Translations under genes and position numbers: made by a program
Assembly (NCBI GenBank): GCA_934796165.1
Contig: CAKVOU010000011.1
Location: 9,768 to 73,767, forward strand
Origin: an uncultured Eubacteriales bacterium
GTDB lineage: Bacteria; Bacillota; Clostridia; Oscillospirales; CAG-272
DNA length: 64,000 bases
Direction of reading: 5' to 3'
Shown here: positions 53,488 to 61,369 of the stretch, piece after piece
How the letters are laid out: every line of letters begins with the position of its first letter
Position numbering within the stretch: position 1 is the first letter of the stretch
The notes under the pieces: generated by a model
What the model was told of the DNA's origin: nothing
Seen by the model: the letters and a program-made list of their open reading frames with translations, nothing else
Databases searched by the model: none

Positions 53488-53967
53488 ATGAAAAACTATC
53501 TGATCTCTCTTATGGCGGTCGCGGCAGTCGCCGCACTGGCGGGATTGATTGCTCCTGACGGCGGGAAGAAAACCGGATTGCGCCTTGTGACCGGCATTTG
53601 CGTGCTGTTGGTTGCCATCACACCGATCATTCAGGGACTCCGGGCGCTGACCGATCCGGATCTTTCGTTTCTCTCGCTTTCGGGGGAGGAGCGGCAGGAG
53701 GAGTACGAATCACTCTTTGCGGATGGTGTCAGAGAAGCGGGCGGCGCCTATCTGGCACAGCGGCTGTGCGAAGCGCTCGCCGCCCGTTATTCCTGCCCGG
53801 TGTCGGATTTCTCCGTGCGCCTTTCCTTTTCGGAGAACGGAGAAAACGTAACATCGGTGCTGGTTCTGCTCCGTGGCAGAGCGGTGTTTCTGGATACCTA
53901 TGATCTGGAGAAATATGTAGAGAAATTGTTTTCCTGCCCCGTTACGACCGCGGTCGGCGGGGATTGA
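53488..53967 (+). CDS. spoIIIAF: Stage III sporulation protein AF (possibly 3'-shortened by frameshift)
   Basis: The 159-residue product has two N-terminal membrane helices (LISLMAVAAVAALAGLI, LRLVTGICVLLVAITPI) and a ring-forming soluble domain, as in SpoIIIAF. GGAGGGGACGG precedes the ATG. Bacillus SpoIIIAF has about 206 residues. Here the frame ends after a GGGG run (TAVGGD), while the +1 frame stays open through the gap into spoIIIAG, coding an acidic stretch (GIESVDAGIESAEDG). One extra G in that run would explain the short form. Confidence 0.9.
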   Translation: MKNYLISLMAVAAVAALAGLIAPDGGKKTGLRLVTGICVLLVAITPIIQGLRALTDPDLSFLSLSGEERQEEYESLFADGVREAGGAYLAQRLCEALAARYSCPVSDFSVRLSFSENGENVTSVLVLLRGRAVFLDTYDLEKYVEKLFSCPVTTAVGGD

Positions 53968-54099
53968 ATCCGTTGACGCGGGAATCGAATCTGCGGAGGA
54001 TGGAACAGCGCCTGCGATTGACGGGGAAAATCAGTTTTCGGCAAGCGACCGGCGGGGAGTTGTCCCCGCGGACGGTACGAAGAAACAGGGGGAGCAGAT

Positions 54100-54636
54100 A
54101 TGCCGGTTGACGAGAAAACATCGGAGAAAAGGGAACCGAAGGACAAAAAGTCTTTCTTCATAAAAATTGCGGTTCTGGCAGGTGCGGGAGTACTTCTGAT
54201 CGTGCTCGGAAACACCTGGATGCAGGACCGAACAGTACAAAAGGAGACCGCCTCCCGGTCGGTCAGCGCTTCGGAGGAGCTGCACGCTTACCAGAAGTCG
54301 CTGGAAGAGGAGATCGCGGCGCTTTGCGCATCGGTTTCGGGAGCCGGACGGGTGACTGTCGCCGTCACGCTGTCGGGCGGCTTCACCTACGAGTATGCAA
54401 CCGATTACAAAACCCAGTCCGGCGGCGGTAGCTCCGAGGTATACGTTACAGCCGGCAGCGGGTCCGGGGAGGCACCGATCTATCTTTCCGTGAAACCGCC
54501 GGGGATTGCGGGGATCGGCGTTGTCTGCGACGGCGGAGGAGATGCTTTGGTCCGCAGGGAGCTTATCTCGTTGCTCAGCGCCGCCTATGGGGTCGGCACC
54601 AATAAAATCTATGTGACCGCATCTTCTGCCGGATAA
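54100..54636 (+). CDS. spoIIIAG: Stage III sporulation protein AG
   Basis: The 178-residue product has one membrane span (FFIKIAVLAGAGVLLIVLGN, residues 19-38) and an external ring-building-motif domain that forms the large SpoIIIAG ring around the channel. Near the C-terminus it has the PPGIAGIGVVCDGGGD segment typical of the family. GGGGGAGC precedes the ATG. The 132-base gap upstream is discussed under spoIIIAF. Confidence 0.94.
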   Translation: MPVDEKTSEKREPKDKKSFFIKIAVLAGAGVLLIVLGNTWMQDRTVQKETASRSVSASEELHAYQKSLEEEIAALCASVSGAGRVTVAVTLSGGFTYEYATDYKTQSGGGSSEVYVTAGSGSGEAPIYLSVKPPGIAGIGVVCDGGGDALVRRELISLLSAAYGVGTNKIYVTASSAG

Positions 54637-54704
54637 TCCGGAATATCCCGGCGGGAGTCGCCATATACATAGAGCGAACAAAATTTTGAGGGAGGACATA
54701 TCCT

Positions 54705-55286
54705 ATGTCTACGAATTCTGCGAAAAACAAGATCCAGGGCTTTTTCGAAAAGGTTGGGAAGCGAAATATGCTGATTGCCGGTGCGGTGCTTCTCGTCGCC
54801 GCGGCAGTTCTTCTCAACTGGGTGTTTTTCAGTGCCGGTCAGAAGGCCGGCTATGACCAGTATGCCAAGGGAACCGGCGCACAACAGACCGGGGAACAGG
54901 GTACCACCAAAAACCAGACCGACGCAAGAGCGGAATACTATTCCGGTGTGCAGGTCAGCCGTCAGCGTGCAAGAGACGAGGCACTGGAGGTACTTCAGTC
55001 GGTGGTAGACAACAAGGATGCGACCGAGACGGTCAAGAACGAGGCGCTCGCCGAAATGCAGGCGATTGCCGCAGAGATCGAGAAGGAAGCCAACATTGAA
55101 ACTTTGCTCAAATCCAAAGGCTTTTCCGCCTGTGCTGCACTTCTGAACGGTGACAAAGCCACCATCATTGTCAGTAACGCGGACGGTTCCACCGAGCTTT
55201 CCGCAACCCAGCTCGCTCAGATCAACACGGTGGTTTATGAGCAGACCAAGATTCTGCCCACCGCAATCAGCATTCAGGTGAAGTAA
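54705..55286 (+). CDS. spoIIIAH: Stage III sporulation protein AH
   Basis: The 193-residue product has an N-terminal span (MLIAGAVLLVAAAVLLNWVF), a Gln/Thr/Gly-rich linker and a YscJ/FliF-like domain with AEYYSGVQVSRQRARDEALE. It binds forespore SpoIIQ to close the intercellular channel. GAGGGAGGAC precedes the ATG. Last gene of the operon. Confidence 0.95.
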   Translation: MSTNSAKNKIQGFFEKVGKRNMLIAGAVLLVAAAVLLNWVFFSAGQKAGYDQYAKGTGAQQTGEQGTTKNQTDARAEYYSGVQVSRQRARDEALEVLQSVVDNKDATETVKNEALAEMQAIAAEIEKEANIETLLKSKGFSACAALLNGDKATIIVSNADGSTELSATQLAQINTVVYEQTKILPTAISIQVK

Positions 55287-55419
55287 AGAGCGATTTGTAC
55301 ATTTTCCTCTGACCGGTTGACCGTCTGATCGGGGAATCCGGCACCGGATGCCATGACCGCCCGCAGCCCGACGTTCCACCGGGCCGCGGGCGGTTTTCCG
55401 GTCCCCCGGAGGTTTCCCC

Positions 55420-55451
55420 GCGGGCGGGGCGACTTCCGCCGCCCCGCCCGC
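55420..55451 (+). repeat. Intergenic stem-loop repeat, copy D (compact)
   Basis: Perfect 11-base arms GCGGGCGGGGC (55420-55430) and GCCCCGCCCGC (55441-55451) enclose GACTTCCGCC, so the core GCGACTTCCGCC spans 55429-55440. It lies after spoIIIAH and could end that transcript. A second G+C hairpin precedes it (CCGCCCGC...GCGGGCGG, about 55360-55393). Confidence 0.8.
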
Positions 55452-55498
55452 ACCCACCGTACGTTTTCCCGCCAACGGACGAGAATTCGCCGTCCTGC

Positions 55499-55527
55499 TT
55501 GACTTTTTCCGGAAACCATGGTACAAT
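55499..55527 (+). promoter_or_regulatory. Promoter of the sialidase-esterase pair
   Basis: TTGACT (55499-55504), 17-base spacer, TACAAT (55522-55527). Confidence 0.82.
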
Positions 55528-55597
55528 TTCAGCAGACTTGCCAAACGGCAAAAAAACTGATGTCCGTAATCCGGAAATGATCTTGAGGAGCAAAAGG

Positions 55598-56914
55598 ATG
55601 AGACTGGTACGTTTTTTGACTGTAATCCTGGCAATTCTTTTCTGCACCGGGGCACTGATGTCCTGCGCCGGATTCCGGAAAGAGATTGCCGGAACCACAA
55701 CGGATAACGATAGCAGAACAGAACAGACCCGCTCTGCGGAATCGGATACGGAAGCTCCGGAATCCGGTACCGGGGAGACGGAACCTGAAACAAAACCGGG
55801 CGAAACGGAAAAGAAACCCATAGAATCGGATACAGAAGAGACAGAAAGCAAAGGAGCAGATATGGAAGCAAGAAACGGAACCATAGAGATTACACAGCTT
55901 TGGGGCGCTGACGAGCTGTACGCCCGCCACCGGATCCCCGGTATCCTGGTCACGAGCCGCGGAACCGTCATCGTATATAACGAGGCGCGTACCGAGGGCA
56001 GTGACTGGTCGCTCATGGATATTTTCATGCAGAGAAGCACCGACGGCGGCGAAACCTTCGGCGAGAAGATCTACCTCGCGGAAGGAACCGTCCGCCATAA
56101 AACCGTCAACAACGCGGTCATGACCGAGGGAAAGGACGGCACGCTCCATTTCGTCTTCTGCCGCAATTACTCCATCGCTGGCGAGGGGGTCTTCTATAAG
56201 TACAGCCGCGACGACGGACTGACCTGGTCCCCCGACCGCGAAATCACCGAAGCAACGCTTCCCGATATCCGCAACGCGTTTGCCCCCGGTCCCGGTCATG
56301 GGCTTTGCCTCCCCGACGGCACCATCATGATGCCTGTCTGGATGGTACTCAAGTCCGCCGGTATGTCGGTCGATTCTCACGGTCCCGCCGTGCTCGGAAT
56401 CCTATACTCCAAAGATAACGGAGAGACCTGGCAGACTGAGGGACCCATCACCGAGTTCAACGGCATGACCTCCGCCTCCGAAAGTGAGCCCGTCCTTCTG
56501 TCCGACGGCCGCGTTATGCTCACCATCCGAAACGGCTTGCCCGGCTTCCGGGGGTACGCATACAGCGACGATGGCATTCATTTCTCCAAGCCGACGCTGG
56601 ACGAAAATGTCAAGGACCCCTGCAATTTCGGTGCGGTCGCTTCCATGGAAACCCCGGACGGCAAACACGTCCTGCTTCTCGTCAACAGCGACTGGAACGA
56701 AAACGATGACCGCATTCATATGACGCTCCGCGCGTCGTTCGACGACGGAAAGACCTGGAGCGTCAAACGCGAATTCGACGCGGATAACGGAGGTTATCCA
56801 GATATTACCGTCGGCGCGGACGGAACCATCTTCATTCTGTACGAGCACGCATACGGTGAGAAAATGTTTCTCGTCCGTACCGATCTCTCATGGCTTATGG
56901 AAGGGAACCGATAA
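55598..56914 (+). CDS. Sialidase-like exo-glycosidase lipoprotein (BNR/Asp-box repeats)
   Basis: The 438-residue product has a lipoprotein signal (VILAILFCTGALMSC, Cys near residue 20) and a Thr/Glu/Pro-rich linker to about residue 90. A six-bladed propeller follows: an ARHRIPGI motif near residue 110 (the RIP arginine of sialidases) and four Asp boxes, STDGGETF, SRDDGLTW, SKDNGETW and SFDDGKTW, at about residues 147, 203, 270 and 379. This indicates a GH33-type sialidase or close relative cutting terminal sugars outside the cell. Without a structural check the exact glycan remains open. The start at 55598 follows GAGGAG. An esterase gene starts two bases after the stop codon. Confidence 0.82.
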   Translation: MRLVRFLTVILAILFCTGALMSCAGFRKEIAGTTTDNDSRTEQTRSAESDTEAPESGTGETEPETKPGETEKKPIESDTEETESKGADMEARNGTIEITQLWGADELYARHRIPGILVTSRGTVIVYNEARTEGSDWSLMDIFMQRSTDGGETFGEKIYLAEGTVRHKTVNNAVMTEGKDGTLHFVFCRNYSIAGEGVFYKYSRDDGLTWSPDREITEATLPDIRNAFAPGPGHGLCLPDGTIMMPVWMVLKSAGMSVDSHGPAVLGILYSKDNGETWQTEGPITEFNGMTSASESEPVLLSDGRVMLTIRNGLPGFRGYAYSDDGIHFSKPTLDENVKDPCNFGAVASMETPDGKHVLLLVNSDWNENDDRIHMTLRASFDDGKTWSVKREFDADNGGYPDITVGADGTIFILYEHAYGEKMFLVRTDLSWLMEGNR

Positions 56915-56915
56915 A

Positions 56916-57737
56916 ATGAGGTTTTTCAGGATTCCGCTCCGCCCGGATGACGAAACCGTTTATCTGGACGCTTATCTCCCCGACCTTTCCGAGCCTTGCC
57001 GCGATGCCATGCTTGTCATCCCCGGCGGCGGATATGAATTCGTGTGCGCCGACCGTGAGGGCGAACCCATCGCGCTCGCGTATCTTTCCCGCGGCTTTGC
57101 TTCGTTTGTTCTGCATTATTCGGTCGGTGCCAAGGCAAAGTACCCGCGCCCCCTCGCGGACGCTTCGCTTGCCATGTGCCACATCCGGCGGCACAGAGAG
57201 GAATATCATCTTTCCGACCGCGTGTTTGCCGCCGGCTTTTCCGCAGGCGGACACCTCGCGGGTGCGCTCGGAACGCTCTGGCATCTGCCGGAACTGCTTT
57301 CGGATATTCCGGACATGAAGCCGGGAGAAAACCGCCCCGACGGAATGATTCTTTGCTATCCCGTTATCACGGGCGGGGAATTCTCGCATCCCGGTTCCTT
57401 CCGGATGATGCTAGGGAAAGAGCATCCGAAAGAGGAGGAACTTGCCCGGTATTCGCTGGAAAAACACGTGGACGGAAGGACCGCCCCCGCGTTTCTCATG
57501 CATACCGCAAATGACGAATGTGTCCCCGTGGAGAATACGCTTCTGATGGCATCGGCGCTCTCATGCGCGGGGGTGCCGTTTGAAGTGCACGTGTATCCCT
57601 CGGCGCCGCACGGCTGTGCGCTTGCCTGTGAAATGACCTCGGGCGGATGGGACGCGTGGAACGACCCGGAACTTGCCAGATGGCTGGAGCAGTCGGTCGC
57701 GTGGACCAGACGCCGCTTCGGTTGCGCGACAAAATAA
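56916..57737 (+). CDS. Alpha/beta hydrolase, acetyl-esterase type
   Basis: The 273-residue cytoplasmic hydrolase has the oxyanion-hole segment VIPGGGYEF near residue 36, the nucleophile motif GFSAGGHLAG near residue 107, the acid in HTANDECVPVENT near residue 196 and the histidine in SAPHGCALA near residue 231. It resembles the Aes/BD-FAE esterases that remove acetyl groups from sugars. Coupled to a sialidase-like gene (two-base gap), it may deacetylate released sugars, but it lacks a signal peptide, so action on imported sugars is more likely. GGAAGGG lies upstream of the ATG at 56916. Confidence 0.82.
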   Translation: MRFFRIPLRPDDETVYLDAYLPDLSEPCRDAMLVIPGGGYEFVCADREGEPIALAYLSRGFASFVLHYSVGAKAKYPRPLADASLAMCHIRRHREEYHLSDRVFAAGFSAGGHLAGALGTLWHLPELLSDIPDMKPGENRPDGMILCYPVITGGEFSHPGSFRMMLGKEHPKEEELARYSLEKHVDGRTAPAFLMHTANDECVPVENTLLMASALSCAGVPFEVHVYPSAPHGCALACEMTSGGWDAWNDPELARWLEQSVAWTRRRFGCATK

Positions 57738-57769
57738 ACGGCTCCCGGCAGCCGGAAATGCCGGGATAT

Positions 57770-57854
57770 GCGGGTATGGCGGAATTGGCAGACGCGCAAG
57801 ATTTAGGATCTTGTGTCCCACGACGTGCAGGTTCAAGCCCTGTTACCCGTACCA
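57770..57854 (+). tRNA. tRNA-Leu (anticodon TAG)
   Basis: 85 bases with acceptor arms GCGGGTA/TACCCGT, D arm GGCGGAATTGGCAGACGC, anticodon stem-loop AAGATTTAGGATCTT (anticodon TAG, reading CUA), a long variable arm TGTCCCACGACG as in class II tRNAs, T loop TTCAAGC and an encoded CCA end. It sits alone, 32 bases after the esterase gene. Confidence 0.96.
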
Positions 57855-57893
57855 AAAGCAAGGCAGTCCCCCAAAGGGGACTGCCTTGCTTTT
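57854..57893 (+). terminator. Terminator of tRNA-Leu
   Basis: AAAAGCAAGGCAGTCCCC, CAAA loop and full complement ending in TTTT. Confidence 0.9.
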
Positions 57894-57909
57894 GGTGCTG
57901 TTTTCCCGG

Positions 57910-58136
57910 CGCAGAACCTCTCCCCCGCCGCAAAGCGGCGGGGGATTGTTTTGTGCCGGGTAGAGAAGCGGGAAAAGCGAAACATCGGCGCAGAACCGGG
58001 TTCGTAAGCCCTGTTACCCGTTTCCAGACGCAGAACCTCTCCCCCGCCGCAAAGCGGCGGGGGATTGTTTTGCGCCGGGTAGAGAAGCGGGAAAAGCGAA
58101 ACATCGGCGCAAAACCGGGTTCGTAAGCCCTGTTAC
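57910..58136. repeat. Two 108-bp direct repeats with tRNA-Leu 3'-end sequence
   Basis: Units at 57910-58017 and 58029-58136 differ at only two or three positions. Each starts CGCAGAACCTCTCCC, contains a hairpin CCCCCGCCGC/GCGGCGGGGG followed by ATTGTTTTG, and ends GGTTCGTAAGCCCTGTTAC. That end matches the T arm and acceptor of the tRNA (GGTTC, a two-base insertion, then AAGCCCTGTTACCCGT). The second unit ends one base into the stop codon of the downstream aldolase gene. Confidence 0.9.
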
Positions 58137-58957
58137 ATGGCAAATACGCTGATTGCCGCTTTGACGTCGTTTTTCATTGCCTCGATTGCGTCGCGCACCG
58201 CGTCGTGGAACTGACCGTATGTCTTGCCCGATACCGCCTCGCCGCCGGCTTTCGCCATATACGTATAATAATTGACCTTCCGCACGCCAAGCGAAATGAC
58301 CTTCTGGTAATCCTCGTGGCTCACACCGCTGCCGCCGTGCATAACAATCGGTACCTTTGTAACTTTTTTGATCTCTCCGAGTCTTTCAAAGTCGAGCTTC
58401 GGCTTTTTTAAGTAGATCCCGTGCGCCGTCCCGAACGCGCAGGCAAGCGCGTCGATCCCGGTCTCTTCGGAAAATCTCTTTGCCGCCTCGGGGGAGGTGT
58501 AGACGCTCTCGCCCCCGGCTGCGCCGGATTCACGCGATCCCATCGAGCCGATTTCCGCCTCGACGCTTGCGCCGGTTTCTTTTGCCATTTCGACTGCAAT
58601 TGCCGTATTGGCAAAATTCAGCTCGTCGGGCAGGGTGGACCCGTCGTACATCACCGACGTAAAGCCAAGATCCAGTCCCTTCTTCACATAGTCAAGGTCG
58701 GTTCCGTGATCCAGATGCACACAGACCGGCACGCTTGCGCGATCCGCCATGAAAAGCATGATCGGCGCGATTTCTTCCATTTTGCAAAGCCCCATTTCCT
58801 CATGAACCTGGGCGTGCATGAGGATGACCGGTTGATTCAACTCCTCTGCCGCGCCGAGAACAGCCTGCAGGCTCTCAAGGTTCGGCGTGTTGAAGGAACC
58901 GATTGCGCATTTCTTCGCCTCGGCGATTTTCAAAATATTCTTCAGTGTGACCAGCAT
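58133..58957 (-). CDS. Class II fructose-bisphosphate-aldolase-like protein
   Basis: The 274-residue enzyme is a zinc-dependent class II aldolase. Motifs are GSFNTPNLES near residue 20, the zinc/catalytic HLDHGTD near residue 82, EAEIGSMG, CAFGTAHGIY and VMHGGSGVSHEDY (near residue 208). Family members split fructose-, tagatose- or sulfo-sugar phosphates into C3 units. As the last gene after an isomerase and a kinase it would cleave the phosphorylated sugar. GGAGG lies eight bases before the start at 58957, and the previous gene ends two bases upstream. Confidence 0.9.
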   Translation of the reverse strand: MLVTLKNILKIAEAKKCAIGSFNTPNLESLQAVLGAAEELNQPVILMHAQVHEEMGLCKMEEIAPIMLFMADRASVPVCVHLDHGTDLDYVKKGLDLGFTSVMYDGSTLPDELNFANTAIAVEMAKETGASVEAEIGSMGSRESGAAGGESVYTSPEAAKRFSEETGIDALACAFGTAHGIYLKKPKLDFERLGEIKKVTKVPIVMHGGSGVSHEDYQKVISLGVRKVNYYTYMAKAGGEAVSGKTYGQFHDAVRDAIEAMKNDVKAAISVFAM

Positions 58958-58959
58958 CT

Positions 58960-59922
58960 TTATTCCTCCGTGAAGTAAAATTCCAGATTGTGCAGCTTCC
59001 CGGCACCCGGCTCCAGAAATTCCAGCAAGCCCTTTTCCCGCATGATATCCCGCCCGTCCGGCAGGCAGTTGCCCGGTTCCAGCCCGAGCACATAGTCGCG
59101 TTTGCCCATCATCTTCCATTCCGTGAAAAACGGCAGCTGTTCTTGGTCAAAAGAAATGGTCACGCGCTTTCTGATGTCCGGGTTATATGCCGAGACTCTG
59201 CCTTCCTTCAGCGTGTGGTAATAACACATTTCTTCATAGCCCGTCTGCGGCTTTTCCATCCGGAAGCAGTCCTCCATGCCGGTTCTTGCGTGTTCGTTTC
59301 TCGGCGCGGTCCTGACTGCCGGGATGTCGAGAATCAGATTCCCGGAGAGCAGCGGATAGCCGATGTTGCAGTGATAGAGCACCTGGAGCGGTGCTTTTCC
59401 GGGGCCGATGTTGCTGATTTTGTCGCACAGACTGACCCGGTTTTCGGTTTTCGAGATGCGATATTCGCGTTCCAGCAAAAAGCCGTGCGAGAAGATCGCC
59501 GCATCGCGGACTTCCGCCCGGATCACGATCTCCGCCTTCGTTTCGCTGTACGAATAGTTTTCGCACGGCGTGTTGGAAACGGTTCCGTGGAGAGGGAGCT
59601 CCTCGCCCGCGTCCGTACACGGGCTTCCGACTGAGGCAAGCCCGCACGTCGTCATAAACCCGGCGGTAAAGGATTTCAGAAAGCCCGCGCCCCGGTTGTC
59701 GTAAAATTCCGGAGCGACAAACCCCGAAGGCGACAAGTAGCTTAAGTTATCGCCCTTGAAAGTGACCTTGGCGATATCCATCGCGCGGTCGGCGGAAAAA
59801 ATCATTTCCAGTCCGAGTCCGTTATTCACGATCAGGAGCGTCATTCCCTTGCCTTTGCCCTTTGAAAGCGTTACTTCCAGAACGCCGGACAGCTGGAGAG
59901 GGTGACCGATCCATTCATTCAC
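58960..59922 (-). CDS. DUF4432 family aldose-1-epimerase-like protein
   Basis: The 320-residue product has the beta-rich galactose-mutarotase-like fold: GLGLEMIFSADRAMDIAKVTFKGDNLSYLSP at the N-terminal part (residues about 35-65), LHGTVSNTPCENYSY near 112 with the conserved histidine, and LYHCNIGYPLL near 180. DUF4432 proteins accompany many sugar operons and probably interconvert anomers or epimers. A GTG at 59922 was chosen: AGGAGG lies nine bases upstream. It overlaps the end of the kinase gene by eight bases. Confidence 0.8.
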   Translation of the reverse strand: MNEWIGHPLQLSGVLEVTLSKGKGKGMTLLIVNNGLGLEMIFSADRAMDIAKVTFKGDNLSYLSPSGFVAPEFYDNRGAGFLKSFTAGFMTTCGLASVGSPCTDAGEELPLHGTVSNTPCENYSYSETKAEIVIRAEVRDAAIFSHGFLLEREYRISKTENRVSLCDKISNIGPGKAPLQVLYHCNIGYPLLSGNLILDIPAVRTAPRNEHARTGMEDCFRMEKPQTGYEEMCYYHTLKEGRVSAYNPDIRKRVTISFDQEQLPFFTEWKMMGKRDYVLGLEPGNCLPDGRDIMREKGLLEFLEPGAGKLHNLEFYFTEE

Positions 59923-61369
59923 CGCGTAAAACCTCCTTTGACAGTGCGTATATTTTTTTGTATTTTTCAAATTGCTTTTCGTAAAACGCGTGTCTTTCCG
60001 CGTTCGGGTAAATCGTCTTTTCCGGTTTTGCGAGAACCGAATCCTCGTCATAGATACCGATTGCTCGCCCCGCCGTTTTTGCCGTCCCCGCGCCGCCGAT
60101 CTCGCCCGAGGACAGTGCCGTGACCGGCAGATTCAGAATATCCGCCTTGATGCCGAGCCAGACATCGGATTTTGCACCGCCGCCCGTCACGATTACGGAT
60201 GCCGGCGAAAGCCCATGTTCTTTCAGGATTTCCAGATTCAACAGAATCTCAAACGCCGTGCCCTCCATGAGTGCTTTGTAGATATCCATCTTTGTATGTT
60301 CAAAGGTCAGCCCCAGAATTGCCGCCTTTGATCCGGAGTCCATATATGGCGTTGCCGCACCGGCAAAATGTGGAAGGATAAGAAGGTCCGTCGGTTTCGG
60401 GTTTACCGCCATGTCCAGCTCCCGGTAACCAAGATCCGAAAAATTGTCGCGGAACCACTTCAGTGTCGCCCCGCCGGTGTAGGAAAGCACGTAGCAGGCA
60501 TAGCCTCCTGCCGGGTGCGGCGCGAATGAATAGCCCATGTCAAACAGGGCATAGTCCTTGGGAACCCGGTCAAAGAGTACGGGGACACATTCCACGGTAC
60601 CCGTTCCGTCCATGACATGATCGTTTTTCTGAATATTAGCGCCGATGAGCGCTGCGATCTGGTCGTGCGCCCCACTTACGATCAGGGCGCCCTTTTTGAC
60701 GCCGAGCATTTGTGCAAGCTCCGGCTTGATTTCTCCGGCGACCGTTCCCGTCGGGACGGGGGTGGATAAAAGCGAAGGGTCGATCCCCGCAAACGCCAGA
60801 AGCTCTTTGTCCCAGCATTTGCTTCCGATGTCGAAGCACGCCGTTCTCGCGGCAAGCGAAAAGTCGATCTGCCTGACCCCGGAAAGCATATAAACTATGT
60901 AATCCTGCATCAGAAGGATTTTTCCGGCGCGGGAAAAGCAGTCCGGCAGATGCTCTTTGATCCACATCATTTTGGGGAGCGAATACATCTCGTGCGTCTT
61001 CGCACCGGTCCGGTAAGCAAGCTCCTCTTTCCCGAACCGGTCGGTCAGCCTTTCGACCTGTTCCTTCCCGCGCGGATCGGTGTAGAGCATCGACGGCGCA
61101 CACACGGCATCCCGTTCATCCAGCATTGTGAAGGTCTCGCCGAAGCTCGTGACGGCGATTGCCGCAACGGAGGAGCAGTCCGCCTCCCGGATTACCTGTT
61201 TCACCGCGGCAAAAATCGCTTCCACATCAATTTCGTGCAGTCCGCCTCTCCGCGATACGTCATAGGGAGCGTATGCCTCCCGCACAAAAGCGCAGTTTTC
61301 GTCGTAAAGGGCGATCTTGCACCCGCTCGTGCCGATGTCAAGTCCCCCTGCCAACACCTTACCCATCAT
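59915..61369 (-). CDS. FGGY family carbohydrate kinase (xylulokinase-like)
   Basis: The 484-residue kinase has the N-terminal ATPase motif GLDIGTSGCKIALYD near residue 8, the GAHDQIAALIGAN signature near residue 238 and the C-terminal VTGGGAKSDVWLGIKADIL near residue 395. FGGY kinases phosphorylate ketoses or polyols; substrate cannot be read directly. The ATG at 61369 overlaps the stop codon of the isomerase gene (TGATG). Confidence 0.92.
   Translation of the reverse strand: MMGKVLAGGLDIGTSGCKIALYDENCAFVREAYAPYDVSRRGGLHEIDVEAIFAAVKQVIREADCSSVAAIAVTSFGETFTMLDERDAVCAPSMLYTDPRGKEQVERLTDRFGKEELAYRTGAKTHEMYSLPKMMWIKEHLPDCFSRAGKILLMQDYIVYMLSGVRQIDFSLAARTACFDIGSKCWDKELLAFAGIDPSLLSTPVPTGTVAGEIKPELAQMLGVKKGALIVSGAHDQIAALIGANIQKNDHVMDGTGTVECVPVLFDRVPKDYALFDMGYSFAPHPAGGYACYVLSYTGGATLKWFRDNFSDLGYRELDMAVNPKPTDLLILPHFAGAATPYMDSGSKAAILGLTFEHTKMDIYKALMEGTAFEILLNLEILKEHGLSPASVIVTGGGAKSDVWLGIKADILNLPVTALSSGEIGGAGTAKTAGRAIGIYDEDSVLAKPEKTIYPNAERHAFYEKQFEKYKKIYALSKEVLRGE

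Noticed and set aside
53998..54109. 36-codon ORF between spoIIIAF and spoIIIAG
   Set aside because: Its ribosome site directly touches the ATG and it overlaps the spoIIIAG start; the +1 extension of spoIIIAF explains the stretch better.
57647..58126. Open frames over tRNA-Leu and the 108-bp repeats
   Set aside because: They read through a tRNA and direct repeats, so they are not coding.
59506..59520. GCGGACTTCCGCCC inside the DUF4432 gene as a fifth repeat copy
   Set aside because: It lies in coding sequence, lacks complementary arms and is explained by the codons; probably chance.
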